From an uncultured Burkholderiales bacterium (lineage in GTDB: Bacteria; Pseudomonadota; Gammaproteobacteria; Burkholderiales; Thiobacillaceae), in assembly GCA_938038385.1 (NCBI GenBank), contig CALHRD010000022.1, forward strand, positions 20,592 to 84,591: 64,000 bases of DNA. Reading direction: 5' to 3'. The notes below the pieces were generated by a model, which worked only from the letters and a program-made list of their open reading frames with translations, was not told the origin of the DNA and searched no databases. A program made the translations under genes and the position numbers. Every line of letters starts with the position of its first letter. The first letter of the stretch is position 1. Positions 33,137 to 45,487 of this stretch are shown one piece after another.

Positions 33137-34189
33137 TCAGCAAATTCGTGGCAGCTGTTCTCCAGCCAGCCAGTCCACCATGCGACGTCCGCCGAAGCGG
33201 GTCTGCATCTGCACGAAATGCCGGCCGTCCTCCACCACCCGGCCGATGCGGGCGGCAGCCCGGCCCAGGGGATGGGCGCGCATGGCGGCGACCAGCCGCT
33301 CGGCATCCGATTCGGCGCAAACGGCGACGAGCTTGCCTTCGTTGGCGATGTTGAGCGGATCCAGACCCAGCAGCTCGCACGCAGCCTCCACTTCGGGTTT
33401 GACGGGGATCGCGGCCTCGTCCAGGTGGATGCCGACGCCCGACTGATGGGCGATCTCGTTGAGCGTGGCGGCCAGACCGCCGCGGGTGGGGTCGCGCATC
33501 AGCCGCAGTTCGGCGCCGGTGGCGAGCATGGCGGCGGTCAGCCCGTTGAGCGCCGCCGAGTCGGACAGGATGGGGGCGTCGAAGGCGAGGTTCTCCCGCC
33601 GGCTCATGATGGCCATGCCGTGGTCGCCGATCGTGCCGGAGATGAGCACCGCATCGCCCGGCCTGGCGAGGTCGCCGGACAGGGTGAGCCCCGCTGGCAG
33701 GGCGCCCACGCCGGTGGTGGTGATGAACAGGCCGTCGCCCTTGCCCTGCTCCACCACCTTGGTGTCGCCGGCCACCAGTCTGACGCCGGCCCGGTTGGCG
33801 GCCTCGGCCATGGAGCCGACGATGCGGGCCAGGTCGGCGAGCGGGAAGCCCTCCTCGAGGATGAAGCCGGCGGTGAGGTAGAGCGGCGCGGCCCCCATCA
33901 CCGCCACGTCGTTGACCGTGCCGTGTACGGCCAGGCTGCCGATGTCGCCGCCGGGAAAGAACAGCGGCGAGACGACATGGCAGTCCGTGCCGACCACCAG
34001 TCTGCCCCCGGCCGGGGGCAGCACGGCGCCGTCGTTGCCCTGGGCCAGATACTCGTTGCCGAGATGGCGGGTGAACAGTTCGGCGATGAGCTGCGCCATG
34101 GCCCGTCCGCCGCCGCCATGGCTCATTTCCACCCGGCCGTGCTTCAGGTCCAGCGGACGGGCATAGCCGGGTTTGACCGTGCCGCTCAT
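33137..34189 (-). CDS. hypE: Hydrogenase maturation protein HypE
   Basis: HypE receives the carbamoyl group from HypF on its C-terminal cysteine and dehydrates it to a cyano ligand for the hydrogenase iron. The 350 residues end exactly in PRIC, the required terminal Cys. The AIR-synthase-like fold shows GGGGRAMAQLI, TDCHVVSPLFFPGGDIG, RLVAGDTKVVEQGKGDG and MRDPTRGGLAATLNE. The start ATG (34189) overlaps the hypD stop by 4 bp. Frame open upstream lies inside hypD. Confidence 0.97.
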   Translation of the reverse strand: MSGTVKPGYARPLDLKHGRVEMSHGGGGRAMAQLIAELFTRHLGNEYLAQGNDGAVLPPAGGRLVVGTDCHVVSPLFFPGGDIGSLAVHGTVNDVAVMGAAPLYLTAGFILEEGFPLADLARIVGSMAEAANRAGVRLVAGDTKVVEQGKGDGLFITTTGVGALPAGLTLSGDLARPGDAVLISGTIGDHGMAIMSRRENLAFDAPILSDSAALNGLTAAMLATGAELRLMRDPTRGGLAATLNEIAHQSGVGIHLDEAAIPVKPEVEAACELLGLDPLNIANEGKLVAVCAESDAERLVAAMRAHPLGRAAARIGRVVEDGRHFVQMQTRFGGRRMVDWLAGEQLPRIC

Positions 34190-35322
34190 CGAGCGGCCTC
34201 GCTTTCCTTGTGGCGTCCATAAGTGTAGTGCGCCGCGCAGGCACCCTCCGAGGACACCATGCAGGAACCCATCGGGGTCTCCGGCGTGCATACAGTGCCG
34301 AACAGCTTGCAGTCGGTGGGCCGCTTCACCCCGCGCAGGATGGCCCCGCACTCGCAGGCCTTGTTGTCGGACACCGGTGTGTAATCGAGTTCGAAGCGTT
34401 TCTCCGCATCGAACTCGGCATAGGCCGCGCGGATCTTCAGCGCGCTGTAGGGCACCTCGCCCAGGCCACGCCACTCGAAGCTGCGCCTGAGCTCGAACAC
34501 CCCGGCCACCAGGGCCTGGGCCTTGGCGTTGCCGTCGGGGGTGACGGCACGGGTGAATTCGTTCTCCACCTCGGCGCGGCCCGCGTTGACCTGGCGCGTG
34601 AGCATCAGGATGGCCTGCATCACGTCCAGCGGCTCGAACCCGGCGATCACCACCGGCTTGCGGTATTCCTCGGCGAAGAATGCATAGGGCCGGCTGCCGA
34701 TGATGGTGGAGACGTGGGCGGGGCCGATGAAGCCGTCCAGGGGCACGCTGCCGAGCGTGCGCACCTCGGGCGATTCCAGGATGCTCATGATGGCCGGCGG
34801 CGTGAGCACATGGCAGCAGAGCACGGAGAAGTTGCCGAGCCCCTCGGCGCAGGCCTGGCGGATGGCCACCGCGGTGGGCGGCGTCGTGGTCTCGAAGCCG
34901 ATGGCGAAGAACACCACCTGTTTGTGCGGATTTTCGCGGGCGATCTTGAGGGCGTCCGTGACCGCATAGACCATGCGGATGTCGCCGCCGCGCGACCGCG
35001 CCCGCATCAGCGACAGGCCCCCAGAGGCCGGTACGCGCAGGGTGTCGGCATAGGTGCAGAGGACGACTCCGTGCGTCAGCGCGAGCCGGATTGCCAGGTC
35101 GATGCGGCCGATCGGCAGCACGCAGACCGGACAGCCGGGGCCGTGGATCATGCGCACGTTTTCGGGCAGCAGGTCGGGCACGCCGTAGCGCGAGATGGCG
35201 TGGGTGTGGCCGCCGCAGAACTCCATGAAATTGTAGCGGCGCTCGGGACGCGCCTCGGCGGCGATGGCACGGGCGATGCCCTGGGCGACCTCGCCATCCC
35301 TGAACTCATCGACATACCTCAC
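34186..35322 (-). CDS. hypD: Hydrogenase maturation protein HypD
   Basis: HypD is the [4Fe-4S] scaffold protein that, with HypC, holds the Fe(CN)2CO unit. The 378 residues show FMEFCGGHTHAI, HGPGCPVCVLP, FAIGFETTTPPTA and the C-terminal cysteine set (KACECGAILRGVKRPTDCKL, then CTPETPMGSCMVSSEGACAA). The start is a GTG (35322) with an excellent Shine-Dalgarno GGAGGTGA five bases upstream. A second, broken copy of the first dozen codons lies about 140 bp upstream, overlapping the hypC stop. Confidence 0.96.
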   Translation of the reverse strand: MRYVDEFRDGEVAQGIARAIAAEARPERRYNFMEFCGGHTHAISRYGVPDLLPENVRMIHGPGCPVCVLPIGRIDLAIRLALTHGVVLCTYADTLRVPASGGLSLMRARSRGGDIRMVYAVTDALKIARENPHKQVVFFAIGFETTTPPTAVAIRQACAEGLGNFSVLCCHVLTPPAIMSILESPEVRTLGSVPLDGFIGPAHVSTIIGSRPYAFFAEEYRKPVVIAGFEPLDVMQAILMLTRQVNAGRAEVENEFTRAVTPDGNAKAQALVAGVFELRRSFEWRGLGEVPYSALKIRAAYAEFDAEKRFELDYTPVSDNKACECGAILRGVKRPTDCKLFGTVCTPETPMGSCMVSSEGACAAHYTYGRHKESEAAR

Positions 35323-35426
35323 CCGATCACCTCCGGCAGGCCGACAGGGCTGGGGCGAGGTCGCCGCATCCCGCTCCGGGGTCGCATCCCCGCGGCGCGG
35401 GGCCCCTGCTCCGCCCTGCGCGGTCG

Positions 35427-35462
35427 CACCTCGCCATCCCTGAACCCGTCGACGTACTTCAT
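35427..35462 (-). pseudogene. Vestigial duplicate of the hypD 5' end
   Basis: An ATG overlapping the hypC stop (ATGA) opens a frame reading MKYVDGFRDGEVR. The functional hypD begins MRYVDEFRDGEVA at 35322. The DNA is alike over about 36 bp, and then the vestige runs into unrelated GC-rich sequence that stops. The old coupled start was probably duplicated, leaving a 140-bp spacer between hypC and hypD. Confidence 0.7.
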
Positions 35463-35695
35463 GTGTCCTGTGCCTGTACCGTCAGTCCCGCCTCGGCCAT
35501 CAGGGCCAGTGTTCGCTCCGCCTCCTCCGGGTCCAGGCGGGTGAGCGCGTAACCGACGTGGACGATGACGTAGTCGCCCACCGCCACGTCCTCGACCAGG
35601 GCGAGCGAGATCTCCTTGCGCACCCCACCCAGGTCGACGATGGCCTGGTCGCCGTCTCCGATCTGCACCACCCGTGCCGGTATGGCCAAACACAT
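35459..35695 (-). CDS. hypC: Hydrogenase maturation chaperone HypC
   Basis: HypC is a small OB-fold chaperone that carries the iron centre with HypD and delivers it to the large subunit. The 78 residues begin with the essential MCLAIPARV, where Cys2 binds the metal, and continue with VDLGGVRKEISLALVEDVAV and GDYVIVHVGYALTRLDPEEA. It lies 54 bp after hypF. Confidence 0.96.
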   Translation of the reverse strand: MCLAIPARVVQIGDGDQAIVDLGGVRKEISLALVEDVAVGDYVIVHVGYALTRLDPEEAERTLALMAEAGLTVQAQDT

Positions 35696-35749
35696 CTGCC
35701 TATCCCTTCATGTCATGACGTGGATGTCGCCCGAGCAGGGTCCAAGGTC

Positions 35750-38281
35750 TCAGGCGCCTGCATTCAGATGCCGCATTGCAACCCAGGCCTGGCCCAGGCT
35801 CAACCCCCCGTCGTTCGGGGGTATTTGCGCCGACGCGAGCACGCGCATGCCCTGCTCACCCAAGCGCGAGGCCAGGCGGCGAGACAGGATATGGTTCAGG
35901 AAGCAGCCACCGCCGAAGGCGACCGTGTTCAACCTCTCCCGTCGCGCCGCCCACATGACCCAGTCCGCCAGACCCTCGGCCAGGGTGGCGTGGAACAGGG
36001 CGGCGCCACGGCGGGCATCGCCTTCATCCGCCAGCCGTGCCAGCAGGGGCAGCAGATCGAGGCGACCATCCGCATGCAGGACATAACCGTCGGTCATCGG
36101 CGACACTTCGCCGGCCTGCTCTGCCAGCCCCTCCAGCAGCATGGCCGCCTGGCCTTCGTAGGCCATGACCTGCCGCACCCCCAGCAGTCCTGCCGCCGCG
36201 TCGAACCAGCGCCCCAGGCTGGTGGTGGGCGGGCAGAGGGTCTGTCTTTGCAGCAATGCGTGCATGCGCCCGGCCAGGGGCCGACCCGGGAAGCGGCGGG
36301 CGATCTCATCACCCCGGCCGAGCAGGTGCAGGGCAGCCGCGGCCATACGCCAGGGCTCGCGCGCCGCCTGGTCGCCACCGGGCAGGGGTAGCGGGCGCAG
36401 GTGGCCCAACCGGGTGAAGGCGGCGCCTTCAACCCGCAGGAGTTCACCCCCCCAGGACTTGCCGGACGCATCGGGGCCATGCTGCACGCGTCCCGCAGCC
36501 AGCTCGGGGCTGGGCTTGGCGGCGAGGGCATCTTCGCGGCCCAGCCCGATACCGTCCAGGGCTAGGCCCAGAACGGGGCCATCGACGCCGTGTTCGGCCA
36601 TGACGGCGGCGATGTGGGCGTGATGATGCTGCACGGCAATGGCCGGCGCTCCCCAGTCCGCGGCGAGCTGCAGCGCATGGCGGGAGCTGAAGAAGTCCGG
36701 ATTGAGGTCGTGCGCCACCGCCGCCGGGCGCACCTGCAGGATGTCGAGCAGATGCCGCGTCACCTCGATGAGCATGTCGCAGGTGGCCGGGTTGTCCAGG
36801 CCGCCGATGTGCTGGGAGACGTAGGCCTCGTCGCCTCGGGTGACACAGACCGTGTTCTTGAGATACCCGCCCAGGGCCAGCACCGACGGACCGGCGGCTG
36901 CCAGCCGGATGGGGCGCGGTGTATAGCCGCGGGCGCGGCGCATGAATGTGAGGGGTGAGGAGGGCTCCTCGTCTACCCGCAGCACGGAGTCGTCGCAGCG
37001 CACCACGATGTCGCGGTCGTGCAGCAGCAGGGCGTCGGCGATGCCGGCAAGGCGGGTCCGCGCCTCCTCGTTGCCGATCACCAAGGGCTCGCCGCCTGGG
37101 TTGGCACTGGTCATCACCAGGAGCAGGTCCTGGGGGGTGTGCATCCAGCCGGTGCCCGCCGGCCGACCGGCGGCCTCATGGTAGAACAGCCAGTGCAGGG
37201 GGGTATAGGGCAGCATGACGCCGAGCCAGGCCAGGCCCGGGGCGATACCGGCCAGGGCCCGGTCGGCGTCGGGTCGCTTGCGTAACAGGACGATAGGCCG
37301 CTCCGGCGATTCGAGCAGTTCGCGTTCCGTCGCGCCGAGCTCTGCCAGAGGCTCGACCGAGGCGAGGTTGGCGGCCATCACGGCGAAGGGCTTTTCATCG
37401 CGGCCCTTGCGTGCACGCAGACGCCGCACGGCCCCGGCATTGCGGGCGTCGCAGGCGAGATGAAAGCCGCCCAGACCCTTGATGGCCACGATCTCGCCGG
37501 CACGCAGGCGCGCCAGGGTTTCGGCAACGGCGTCGGAATCCCTCCGCCGCTGCGCGGCGAGTTCCTTTGTCAAGGCGGCGCATCCCCCGGCGGCGGCATC
37601 ACCATCGCCTTTGTCAAGGGAGCGGCCCGCCGGATCGGGGGTCTGCCCGCCTGATGAGGGGGGTGGCCGAAGGCCGGGGGGTTCCAGCCACAGTCGCGGA
37701 CCGCACACCGGGCAGGCCGTGGGTTCAGCGTGGAAGCGCCGGTCGGCCGGGTCGGCGTATTCGCGCGCGCAGGCCGGGCAGAGCGGGAAGGCGGCCATGC
37801 TCGTGCGGGCGCGATCATAGGGCAGTCCGTAGGTCAGGGTGTAACGCGGCCCGCAATGGGTGCAGTTGATGAAGGCGTAGCGCCAGCGGCGGTCCTGCGG
37901 GTCGAACAGCTCGGACAGGCAATCCGGGCAGACCGCCGTGTCATGGCCGATCATGGTGGCAGCGGGACCGCTGCCGCTGTCGGCGATGAGGAAGTCGGTG
38001 TGTTCGCCACTCGCCGGCGCGTCGCGCCAGGCGAGTTCACGCAACCGTGCCAGCGGCGGCAGGTCATCGGGCAGGCGCCGGGTGAAGGCGTCGACGGCCT
38101 CGGCGTTCCCCTCCAGCAGGATCTCCACGCCGCCCGCATCGTTGCGCACCCAGCCCGCCAGTCCCAGTTCGTGCGCCAGGCGCCAGACCAGGGGGCGGAA
38201 GCCCACGCCCTGGACGACGCCCGACACCCGCACCCTGCGCTGCAGCGTGTTGGGCGGGGTAGCCGTCATGGGGGCATTCAT
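35750..38281 (-). CDS. hypF: Carbamoyltransferase HypF
   Basis: HypF makes thiocarboxamide on HypE from carbamoyl phosphate and ATP. The 843 residues have an acylphosphatase domain (VVQGVGFRPLVWRLA near 22-36), two zinc-finger pairs (CPDC/CTHC and CPAC/CPVC, about 103-180), a YrdC-like domain, and a Kae1-like domain with HHHAHIAAVMAEHG. It exceeds the usual length of about 750 because of a Gly/Pro/Ala-rich insert at about 195-245, encoded by DNA with a repeated CCTTTGTCAAGG. Start ATG 38281, 8 bp after hypB. Longer upstream frame is inside hypB. Confidence 0.96.
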   Translation of the reverse strand: MNAPMTATPPNTLQRRVRVSGVVQGVGFRPLVWRLAHELGLAGWVRNDAGGVEILLEGNAEAVDAFTRRLPDDLPPLARLRELAWRDAPASGEHTDFLIADSGSGPAATMIGHDTAVCPDCLSELFDPQDRRWRYAFINCTHCGPRYTLTYGLPYDRARTSMAAFPLCPACAREYADPADRRFHAEPTACPVCGPRLWLEPPGLRPPPSSGGQTPDPAGRSLDKGDGDAAAGGCAALTKELAAQRRRDSDAVAETLARLRAGEIVAIKGLGGFHLACDARNAGAVRRLRARKGRDEKPFAVMAANLASVEPLAELGATERELLESPERPIVLLRKRPDADRALAGIAPGLAWLGVMLPYTPLHWLFYHEAAGRPAGTGWMHTPQDLLLVMTSANPGGEPLVIGNEEARTRLAGIADALLLHDRDIVVRCDDSVLRVDEEPSSPLTFMRRARGYTPRPIRLAAAGPSVLALGGYLKNTVCVTRGDEAYVSQHIGGLDNPATCDMLIEVTRHLLDILQVRPAAVAHDLNPDFFSSRHALQLAADWGAPAIAVQHHHAHIAAVMAEHGVDGPVLGLALDGIGLGREDALAAKPSPELAAGRVQHGPDASGKSWGGELLRVEGAAFTRLGHLRPLPLPGGDQAAREPWRMAAAALHLLGRGDEIARRFPGRPLAGRMHALLQRQTLCPPTTSLGRWFDAAAGLLGVRQVMAYEGQAAMLLEGLAEQAGEVSPMTDGYVLHADGRLDLLPLLARLADEGDARRGAALFHATLAEGLADWVMWAARRERLNTVAFGGGCFLNHILSRRLASRLGEQGMRVLASAQIPPNDGGLSLGQAWVAMRHLNAGA
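37564..37619. repeat. Repeat-derived insertion inside hypF
   Basis: CCTTTGTCAAGG occurs at 37564-37575 and 37608-37619 in the same orientation, 44 bp apart, within DNA coding for the extra low-complexity linker of HypF. It resembles a mobile intergenic repeat taken into a coding frame. Confidence 0.5.
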
Positions 38282-38289
38282 ACCGTGCG

Positions 38290-39309
38290 TCAGGCCTTTG
38301 CCGCCAGTTGCGCCTCCAGTTCGGCGATGCGGCGCCGGAGCAGGTCCACGTTCTCCAGCCGGGCGAGGCGGGCCCGCTCCAAGCCAGCCAGCAGCCAATC
38401 GAGCCAGGCCTGCATGCCCTGCCCGCTGACGGCGGAGAGTTCGAGCACCTCCAGCCGCGGGTTGACCCGGCGGGCATACTCGACGCAGCGGGCAACGTCG
38501 AAGGCGAGATGCGGCAGCAGGTCCACCTTGTTGAGCAGCATGAGGCTCGCGGCGTGGAACATGTCGGGATATTTCAGCGGCTTGTCCTCGCCTTCCGTCA
38601 CCGACAGGATCACCACCTTGTGCGCCTCGCCCAGGTCGAAACTCGCGGGGCAGACCAGATTGCCCACGTTCTCGATCATGAGCAGGCTGTCGTCGGACAG
38701 GTTCAGGCGTTCGATGGCGTGGCCCACCATGTGGGCGTCCAGGTGACAACCCTTGCCGGTGTTGACCTGGATGGCGGCTGCCCCGGTGGTGCGGATGCGG
38801 TCGGCATCCATGCTGGTCTGCTGATCGCCTTCGATGACCGCCACCCGTGCCCGTCCCTGCAGGGCCTCGATGGTCTTCACCAGCAGCGTGGTCTTGCCCG
38901 AGCCCGGACTGGAGACCAGGTTCACGGCGAAGATGCCGCGCTCGGCGAGCCGCTTGCGGTTCGCGGCGGCATGGGCGTCGTTCCGGGCCAGGATGTCCCG
39001 TTCGATGCTGACCATGCGCGCCTGGCTGAGGCCGGGGGCATGGGCATGCGCCGGGCCGAGCCCGTAGTGCAGATCGCCGCCGGGGGGGTGCTCGTGCGCG
39101 TGGGGCGCGTTAGCAGCGTGCAATTCGTCATGGACATGGTCATGGCCGGTATGGGCATGGCTGTACGCGTGGCTGTGGGGATGGCTGTGTACGCTGCCGT
39201 CGGCATGGCTGTGCGCGTGGGTGTGCAGGTGTTCGTGGGGATGGTCGTGGTCGTGGGCCTCGCCCTCGATCCGGGTCTCGCCCTGGCCGCAGCCGCATAC
39301 GTTACACAT
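38290..39309 (-). CDS. hypB: Hydrogenase/urease nickel-insertion GTPase HypB
   Basis: HypB is the GTPase that delivers nickel with HypA. The 339 residues carry the high-affinity nickel site CNVCGCG (2-8), then a very long histidine-rich region (about 18-95, dozens of His) that can store nickel. The G domain has P-loop [36 protein letters not shown] and the NKVDLLP guanine motif. The start at 39309 gives the conserved MCNVCGCG N terminus. Confidence 0.97.
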   Translation of the reverse strand: MCNVCGCGQGETRIEGEAHDHDHPHEHLHTHAHSHADGSVHSHPHSHAYSHAHTGHDHVHDELHAANAPHAHEHPPGGDLHYGLGPAHAHAPGLSQARMVSIERDILARNDAHAAANRKRLAERGIFAVNLVSSPGSGKTTLLVKTIEALQGRARVAVIEGDQQTSMDADRIRTTGAAAIQVNTGKGCHLDAHMVGHAIERLNLSDDSLLMIENVGNLVCPASFDLGEAHKVVILSVTEGEDKPLKYPDMFHAASLMLLNKVDLLPHLAFDVARCVEYARRVNPRLEVLELSAVSGQGMQAWLDWLLAGLERARLARLENVDLLRRRIAELEAQLAAKA

Positions 39310-39320
39310 GCTTGGAACTC

Positions 39321-39662
39321 CTATTCCACGAGTAGATCCTTGACCCGCATCTGCGTGCCGCCGGAGGGTTGTAACTGGTGCCCGCCGCAGCGCGGACAGG
39401 GGTCGTAAAAAGCCCTGATCGGCACCGTCGTGCCGCATAGCATGCACCAGGCCTCGCCGGGTGTGTGTTCGATTTCCACCCGCGCCCCCTCGGCGAGCGT
39501 GCCGTGCAGGACGGAATCCAGGCAGAAGCGCAGGGCGTCCACCTCCACCCCGGCAAGTTCGCCTATCTCCAGCCGGACCTCCCGGACCCGGGTAAAACCC
39601 TGCTGCCGGGCGGCCTCCTCGACGATCTGCAGGATACCCTCGGCGAGCGACATCTCATGCAT
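39321..39662 (-). CDS. hypA: Hydrogenase nickel-insertion protein HypA
   Basis: HypA is a nickel and zinc protein that works with HypB. The 113 residues begin with [10 protein letters not shown], where His2 binds nickel, and contain the structural zinc site made of two CxxC pairs (WCMLCGT and CPRCGGH). The start at 39662 is set by the MHEMSL motif and overlaps the hupK stop by 8 bp. Confidence 0.97.
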   Translation of the reverse strand: MHEMSLAEGILQIVEEAARQQGFTRVREVRLEIGELAGVEVDALRFCLDSVLHGTLAEGARVEIEHTPGEAWCMLCGTTVPIRAFYDPCPRCGGHQLQPSGGTQMRVKDLLVE

Positions 39663-40827
39663 GGCGTATCTCAACCTGGCAGGCAACGCAGGGATCGAGG
39701 GATGCCACCACCCGGCGGGCGCGTTCCGCCAATCGCGTGTCCGCGGGCATGGCGGTCAATGCTTCTGCGAGGGCTCCCTCGGGATGGAAGTTCCATTCCG
39801 TGGGGGCCAGGATGCGGTAGTCGGTCACCAGGCCGGCCTCGATGCGCACAAAGTGCAGCAACAGGCCGCGCGAGGTCTCCACGCCGGCCACGCCCATCCC
39901 TTCGTCGAGCGGCCAGGCGCGCACCACGGCGGGGCCGTCTCCCTGCAGACGGGACGGCAGCCGGGCCAGCTCGACCAGCCGGCCCAGCAGGCGGGTGGCG
40001 CTGCCTCTGCCCATGTCGGCGATCCAGGCCGACAGGGTGGGGTCGTCGCAGAGGCGTGACAGGACACCGGTCTCCGCCGGACTCTCGCGCCAGAGCGGGC
40101 GGGTGCAGAAGACCGGCTCCCCGAATACCTGCAGGGCGAGGCCGCGGAGCGCGTCCGCCTGCCACCGCGCCAGGGCTGGCAGGAGGGGGATGGCGGTGAC
40201 GGGGGGGTCGGGATCGCGCAGGAACCCCGCCAGACGCCGTGCCGGCGGTGTCGCCGCCGCCTCGCACCAATGCCGCAGGGCTTCGGGGTCGCGGGAGAGC
40301 CAAGCGGCAGGCGGCTCGCCCAGCAGATGCTCGGTCAGGATGCGGGTGAGGGCATCGGCCAGGGCATCCGCCTCCTCGCCGGCCGCGACGATGCGCCGCA
40401 GCGGTGTCGGGTCGGGCGCCGCGGCCGCCTGACCGGCCGTCGGCATCAGCAACTGCCAGAGATGTTCACGCGCCTGCTCGGCCAGGACCTGTCTTTCCCG
40501 TCGCGCCAGCCGATCTGCCGACAACGCCTCGCCGGTCGCCGCTTCCGCCGCCGCCTCGGCGGCCAGGCGCTGGGCCCGGCCACACAAGGTGTAGAGGCGT
40601 CCGACCCGCTCGGCCGCCTCCCGAGCCGTGCCGCCCGCCAGTAGGCGTTGGGCCAGATGGGGGCGGGAAGAGGCGATGGCGACCCGGTCCACGCCGTCGC
40701 CCAGCTGGAAAAGGGTGACGCGGATATGCCCCTCCAGGGTCTCGAGGGGGGAGGGTGCCGGGGTGCGCATACGGGTGTCGTGGTCAGGACAGTCGATGCG
40801 CACGAGCCGATGCCCCCGCGCCCGCAT
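39655..40827 (-). CDS. hupK: HupK/HoxV-type hydrogenase maturation factor
   Basis: HupK/HoxV proteins resemble degenerate [NiFe]-hydrogenase large subunits and are proposed scaffolds in active-site assembly. The 390 residues have the large-subunit-like N-terminal pattern ([20 protein letters not shown]) and end in [15 protein letters not shown], reminiscent of the large-subunit C-terminal DPCxxC motif. It is Ala/Arg-rich. It is the first gene of the visible hyp operon. AGGAGG lies just two bases before the first ATG, so ATG 40770 is a possible alternative start. Confidence 0.85.
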   Translation of the reverse strand: MRARGHRLVRIDCPDHDTRMRTPAPSPLETLEGHIRVTLFQLGDGVDRVAIASSRPHLAQRLLAGGTAREAAERVGRLYTLCGRAQRLAAEAAAEAATGEALSADRLARRERQVLAEQAREHLWQLLMPTAGQAAAAPDPTPLRRIVAAGEEADALADALTRILTEHLLGEPPAAWLSRDPEALRHWCEAAATPPARRLAGFLRDPDPPVTAIPLLPALARWQADALRGLALQVFGEPVFCTRPLWRESPAETGVLSRLCDDPTLSAWIADMGRGSATRLLGRLVELARLPSRLQGDGPAVVRAWPLDEGMGVAGVETSRGLLLHFVRIEAGLVTDYRILAPTEWNFHPEGALAEALTAMPADTRLAERARRVVASLDPCVACQVEIRHA

Positions 40828-40916
40828 GACCTCCTACAGCGAGGCGGGCGCGTCAACCGGACGCGATCGGATTACGCAGGCTTGCCGAAAAGCTGTTATT
40901 ATCAGCAAATTCTGAG

Positions 40917-40938
40917 ATGGGCGTTTGGCCCATTTTTT
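40917..40938 (+). terminator. Leader hairpin with T-run (attenuator) before rimP
   Basis: ATGGGC and GCCCAT pair around a five-base loop, followed by six T residues, 13 bp before the rimP start. In the operon leader this should act as a Rho-independent attenuator. NusA-dependent control of the rimP-nusA-infB leader is known in enterobacteria. Confidence 0.65.
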
Positions 40939-40950
40939 ATTTGTGTGGGC

Positions 40951-41406
40951 ATGGATCTACAGGCACTGATCGAGCCGACCGTCACCGGTCTGGGTTATGA
41001 ACTGGTTGCCCTGGAACGGGTTGGGCGGGGATTGCTGCGACTGTATATCGACAAGCCGGGCGGTGTCGACCTGGAGGATTGCAGCCGGGTGAGCCACCAG
41101 CTCACACGCCTGCTGACGGTGGAGAACGTGGCCTATGACCGCCTGGAGGTGTCCTCGCCAGGCCTGGACCGGCCCCTGGTGAAGGCGGCGGACTTCGTCC
41201 GCTTCACCGGCGAGCGGGCGCAGTTGCGCCTGCGCATGCCCCTGGACGGCCGCCGCAGGTTCGTGGGCGTGCTGCTGGGGTTGGAGCAGGATCGGGTGCG
41301 TCTGCAGTCGGATGCGGGTGTGATGGAGCTTGCCCTGGACGATATCGAGTCGGCGCGGTTGGCGCCGGATTTTGGCATGAAGGAAGTGGCCCGGAGGAAG
41401 GCATGA
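40951..41406 (+). CDS. rimP: Ribosome maturation factor RimP
   Basis: RimP assists 30S subunit assembly. The 151 residues carry the family motifs [20 protein letters not shown] and [14 protein letters not shown], then the [10 protein letters not shown] signature. The start at ATG 40951 excludes frame open into the upstream region. Its stop overlaps the nusA ATG by 4 bp. Confidence 0.96.
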   Translation: MDLQALIEPTVTGLGYELVALERVGRGLLRLYIDKPGGVDLEDCSRVSHQLTRLLTVENVAYDRLEVSSPGLDRPLVKAADFVRFTGERAQLRLRMPLDGRRRFVGVLLGLEQDRVRLQSDAGVMELALDDIESARLAPDFGMKEVARRKA

Positions 41407-42878
41407 GTCGGGAAGTCTTGCTGTTGGTGGATGCGCTGGCGCGCGAGAAGAACGTAGACCTGGAGGTGGTGTTCGCTGCCCTCGAGACAGCCCTGGCCCA
41501 TGCCACCAAGAAGCGTTTTCTGGATGATGTGGATGTGCGCGTGCAGATCGACCGCCGCAGCGGCGACTACGAGGCCTTTCGTCGCTGGGAGGTGCTGCCC
41601 GACGACGCCGAGATCGAGCATCCCGCACGTCAGCTCACCCTCTCCGAGGCCCGCCAGCGCGATCCCGGCGTGGAACTGGGCGGCTTCATCGAGGAGCCGC
41701 TGGAGGCGGTCGAGTTCGGTCGCATCGGCGCGCAGGCCGCCAAGCAGGTCATCCTGCAGAAGATCCGCGATGCCGAGCGGGAACAGGTCCTGAACGATTT
41801 CCTGGCCCGCGACGAGACCCTGGTCTACGGCAGCATCAAGCGCATGGAGCGCGGCAACGCCATCATCGAGTCCGGGCGCATCGAGGGACTGCTGGCCAAG
41901 GATCAGATGATCCCGCGGGAAAACCTGCGCGTGGGTGACCGCGTGCGCAGCTATCTCCTGCGCGTCGAGCGCGGCGGACGCGGCCCGCAGCTCATCCTGT
42001 CGCGCACGGCGCCGCAATTCATCATGAAGCTGTTCGAGCTCGAGGTGCCGGAGATCGGCGAGGGCCTCATCGAGATCAAGGCGGCGGCGCGCGACCCCGG
42101 CGTGCGCGCGAAGATCGCGGTCAAATCCAACGATCCGCGCATCGATCCGCAGGGCACCTGCATCGGCGTGCGCGGCTCGCGCGTGACGGCGGTGACCAAC
42201 GAACTGAACGGAGAACGGGTGGACATCGTGCTGTGGTCGCCCGACCCGGCCCAGTTCGTCATCAATGCACTGGCTCCGGCGGAGGTCTCCAGCATCGTCG
42301 TCGACGAGGATCGCCACAGCATGGACGTGGTCGTCGACGAGGCCCAGCTGGCCAACGCCATCGGACGTGGCGGGCAGAACGTGCGCCTGGCCTCCGAACT
42401 CACGGGCTGGGAGATCAACATCATGACCGAGTCCGAGGCCGCGGACAAAAAACGGCAGGAAGCCACCGACATCCGCGCCATGTTCATGGAGAAACTGGAT
42501 GTGGATCAGGACGTGGCCGATGTGCTGGTGGAAGAGGGCTTCACCAGCCTGGAGGAGGTGGCCTACGTGCCGCTTGCCGAGATGCTGGAGATAGAGGCCT
42601 TCGACGAGGACAGCGTGAACGAACTGCGTGCCCGTGCCCGCGACGCCCTGCTCACCGCGGCCATCGCCCGCGAGGAGACGGTGGAGAAGGCGGCCACCGA
42701 CCTGATGACCCTCGAGGGCATGGATGCCGAGACCGCCGCCCAGCTCTCCGCCCAGGGCGTGAAGAGCACCGAGGATCTCGCCGATCTGGCGGTCGATGAA
42801 CTGGCGGAGCTCACGGGCATGGACGAGGAGCGGGCCAAGCGTCTGATCATGGCCGCGCGCGCGCCCTGGTTTGCCTGA
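41403..42878 (+). CDS. nusA: Transcription termination/antitermination factor NusA
   Basis: NusA binds RNA polymerase and nascent RNA, affecting pausing, termination and antitermination. The 491 residues have an N-terminal polymerase-binding domain, an S1 domain ([20 protein letters not shown]), two KH domains ([19 protein letters not shown] and [18 protein letters not shown]) and two C-terminal acidic repeats ending in [15 protein letters not shown]. This is typical of the beta/gamma type. Confidence 0.98.
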   Translation: MSREVLLLVDALAREKNVDLEVVFAALETALAHATKKRFLDDVDVRVQIDRRSGDYEAFRRWEVLPDDAEIEHPARQLTLSEARQRDPGVELGGFIEEPLEAVEFGRIGAQAAKQVILQKIRDAEREQVLNDFLARDETLVYGSIKRMERGNAIIESGRIEGLLAKDQMIPRENLRVGDRVRSYLLRVERGGRGPQLILSRTAPQFIMKLFELEVPEIGEGLIEIKAAARDPGVRAKIAVKSNDPRIDPQGTCIGVRGSRVTAVTNELNGERVDIVLWSPDPAQFVINALAPAEVSSIVVDEDRHSMDVVVDEAQLANAIGRGGQNVRLASELTGWEINIMTESEAADKKRQEATDIRAMFMEKLDVDQDVADVLVEEGFTSLEEVAYVPLAEMLEIEAFDEDSVNELRARARDALLTAAIAREETVEKAATDLMTLEGMDAETAAQLSAQGVKSTEDLADLAVDELAELTGMDEERAKRLIMAARAPWFA

Positions 42879-42928
42879 AGACATACGAATGCGAGGCCGG
42901 GCGCGGTGGTGAGACAAGCGAGGACCAG

Positions 42929-45439
<2,511 letters not shown>

Positions 45440-45487
45440 AGCGAGAGGGGTGAGGCGAGCGACGTAACAGCCCACCCTTCCCCCCCC

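Noticed and set aside
33137..34244. Alternative frame overlapping hypE
   Set aside because: Arg/Gly-rich shadow in another frame. The hypE frame has full family motifs and the terminal Cys.
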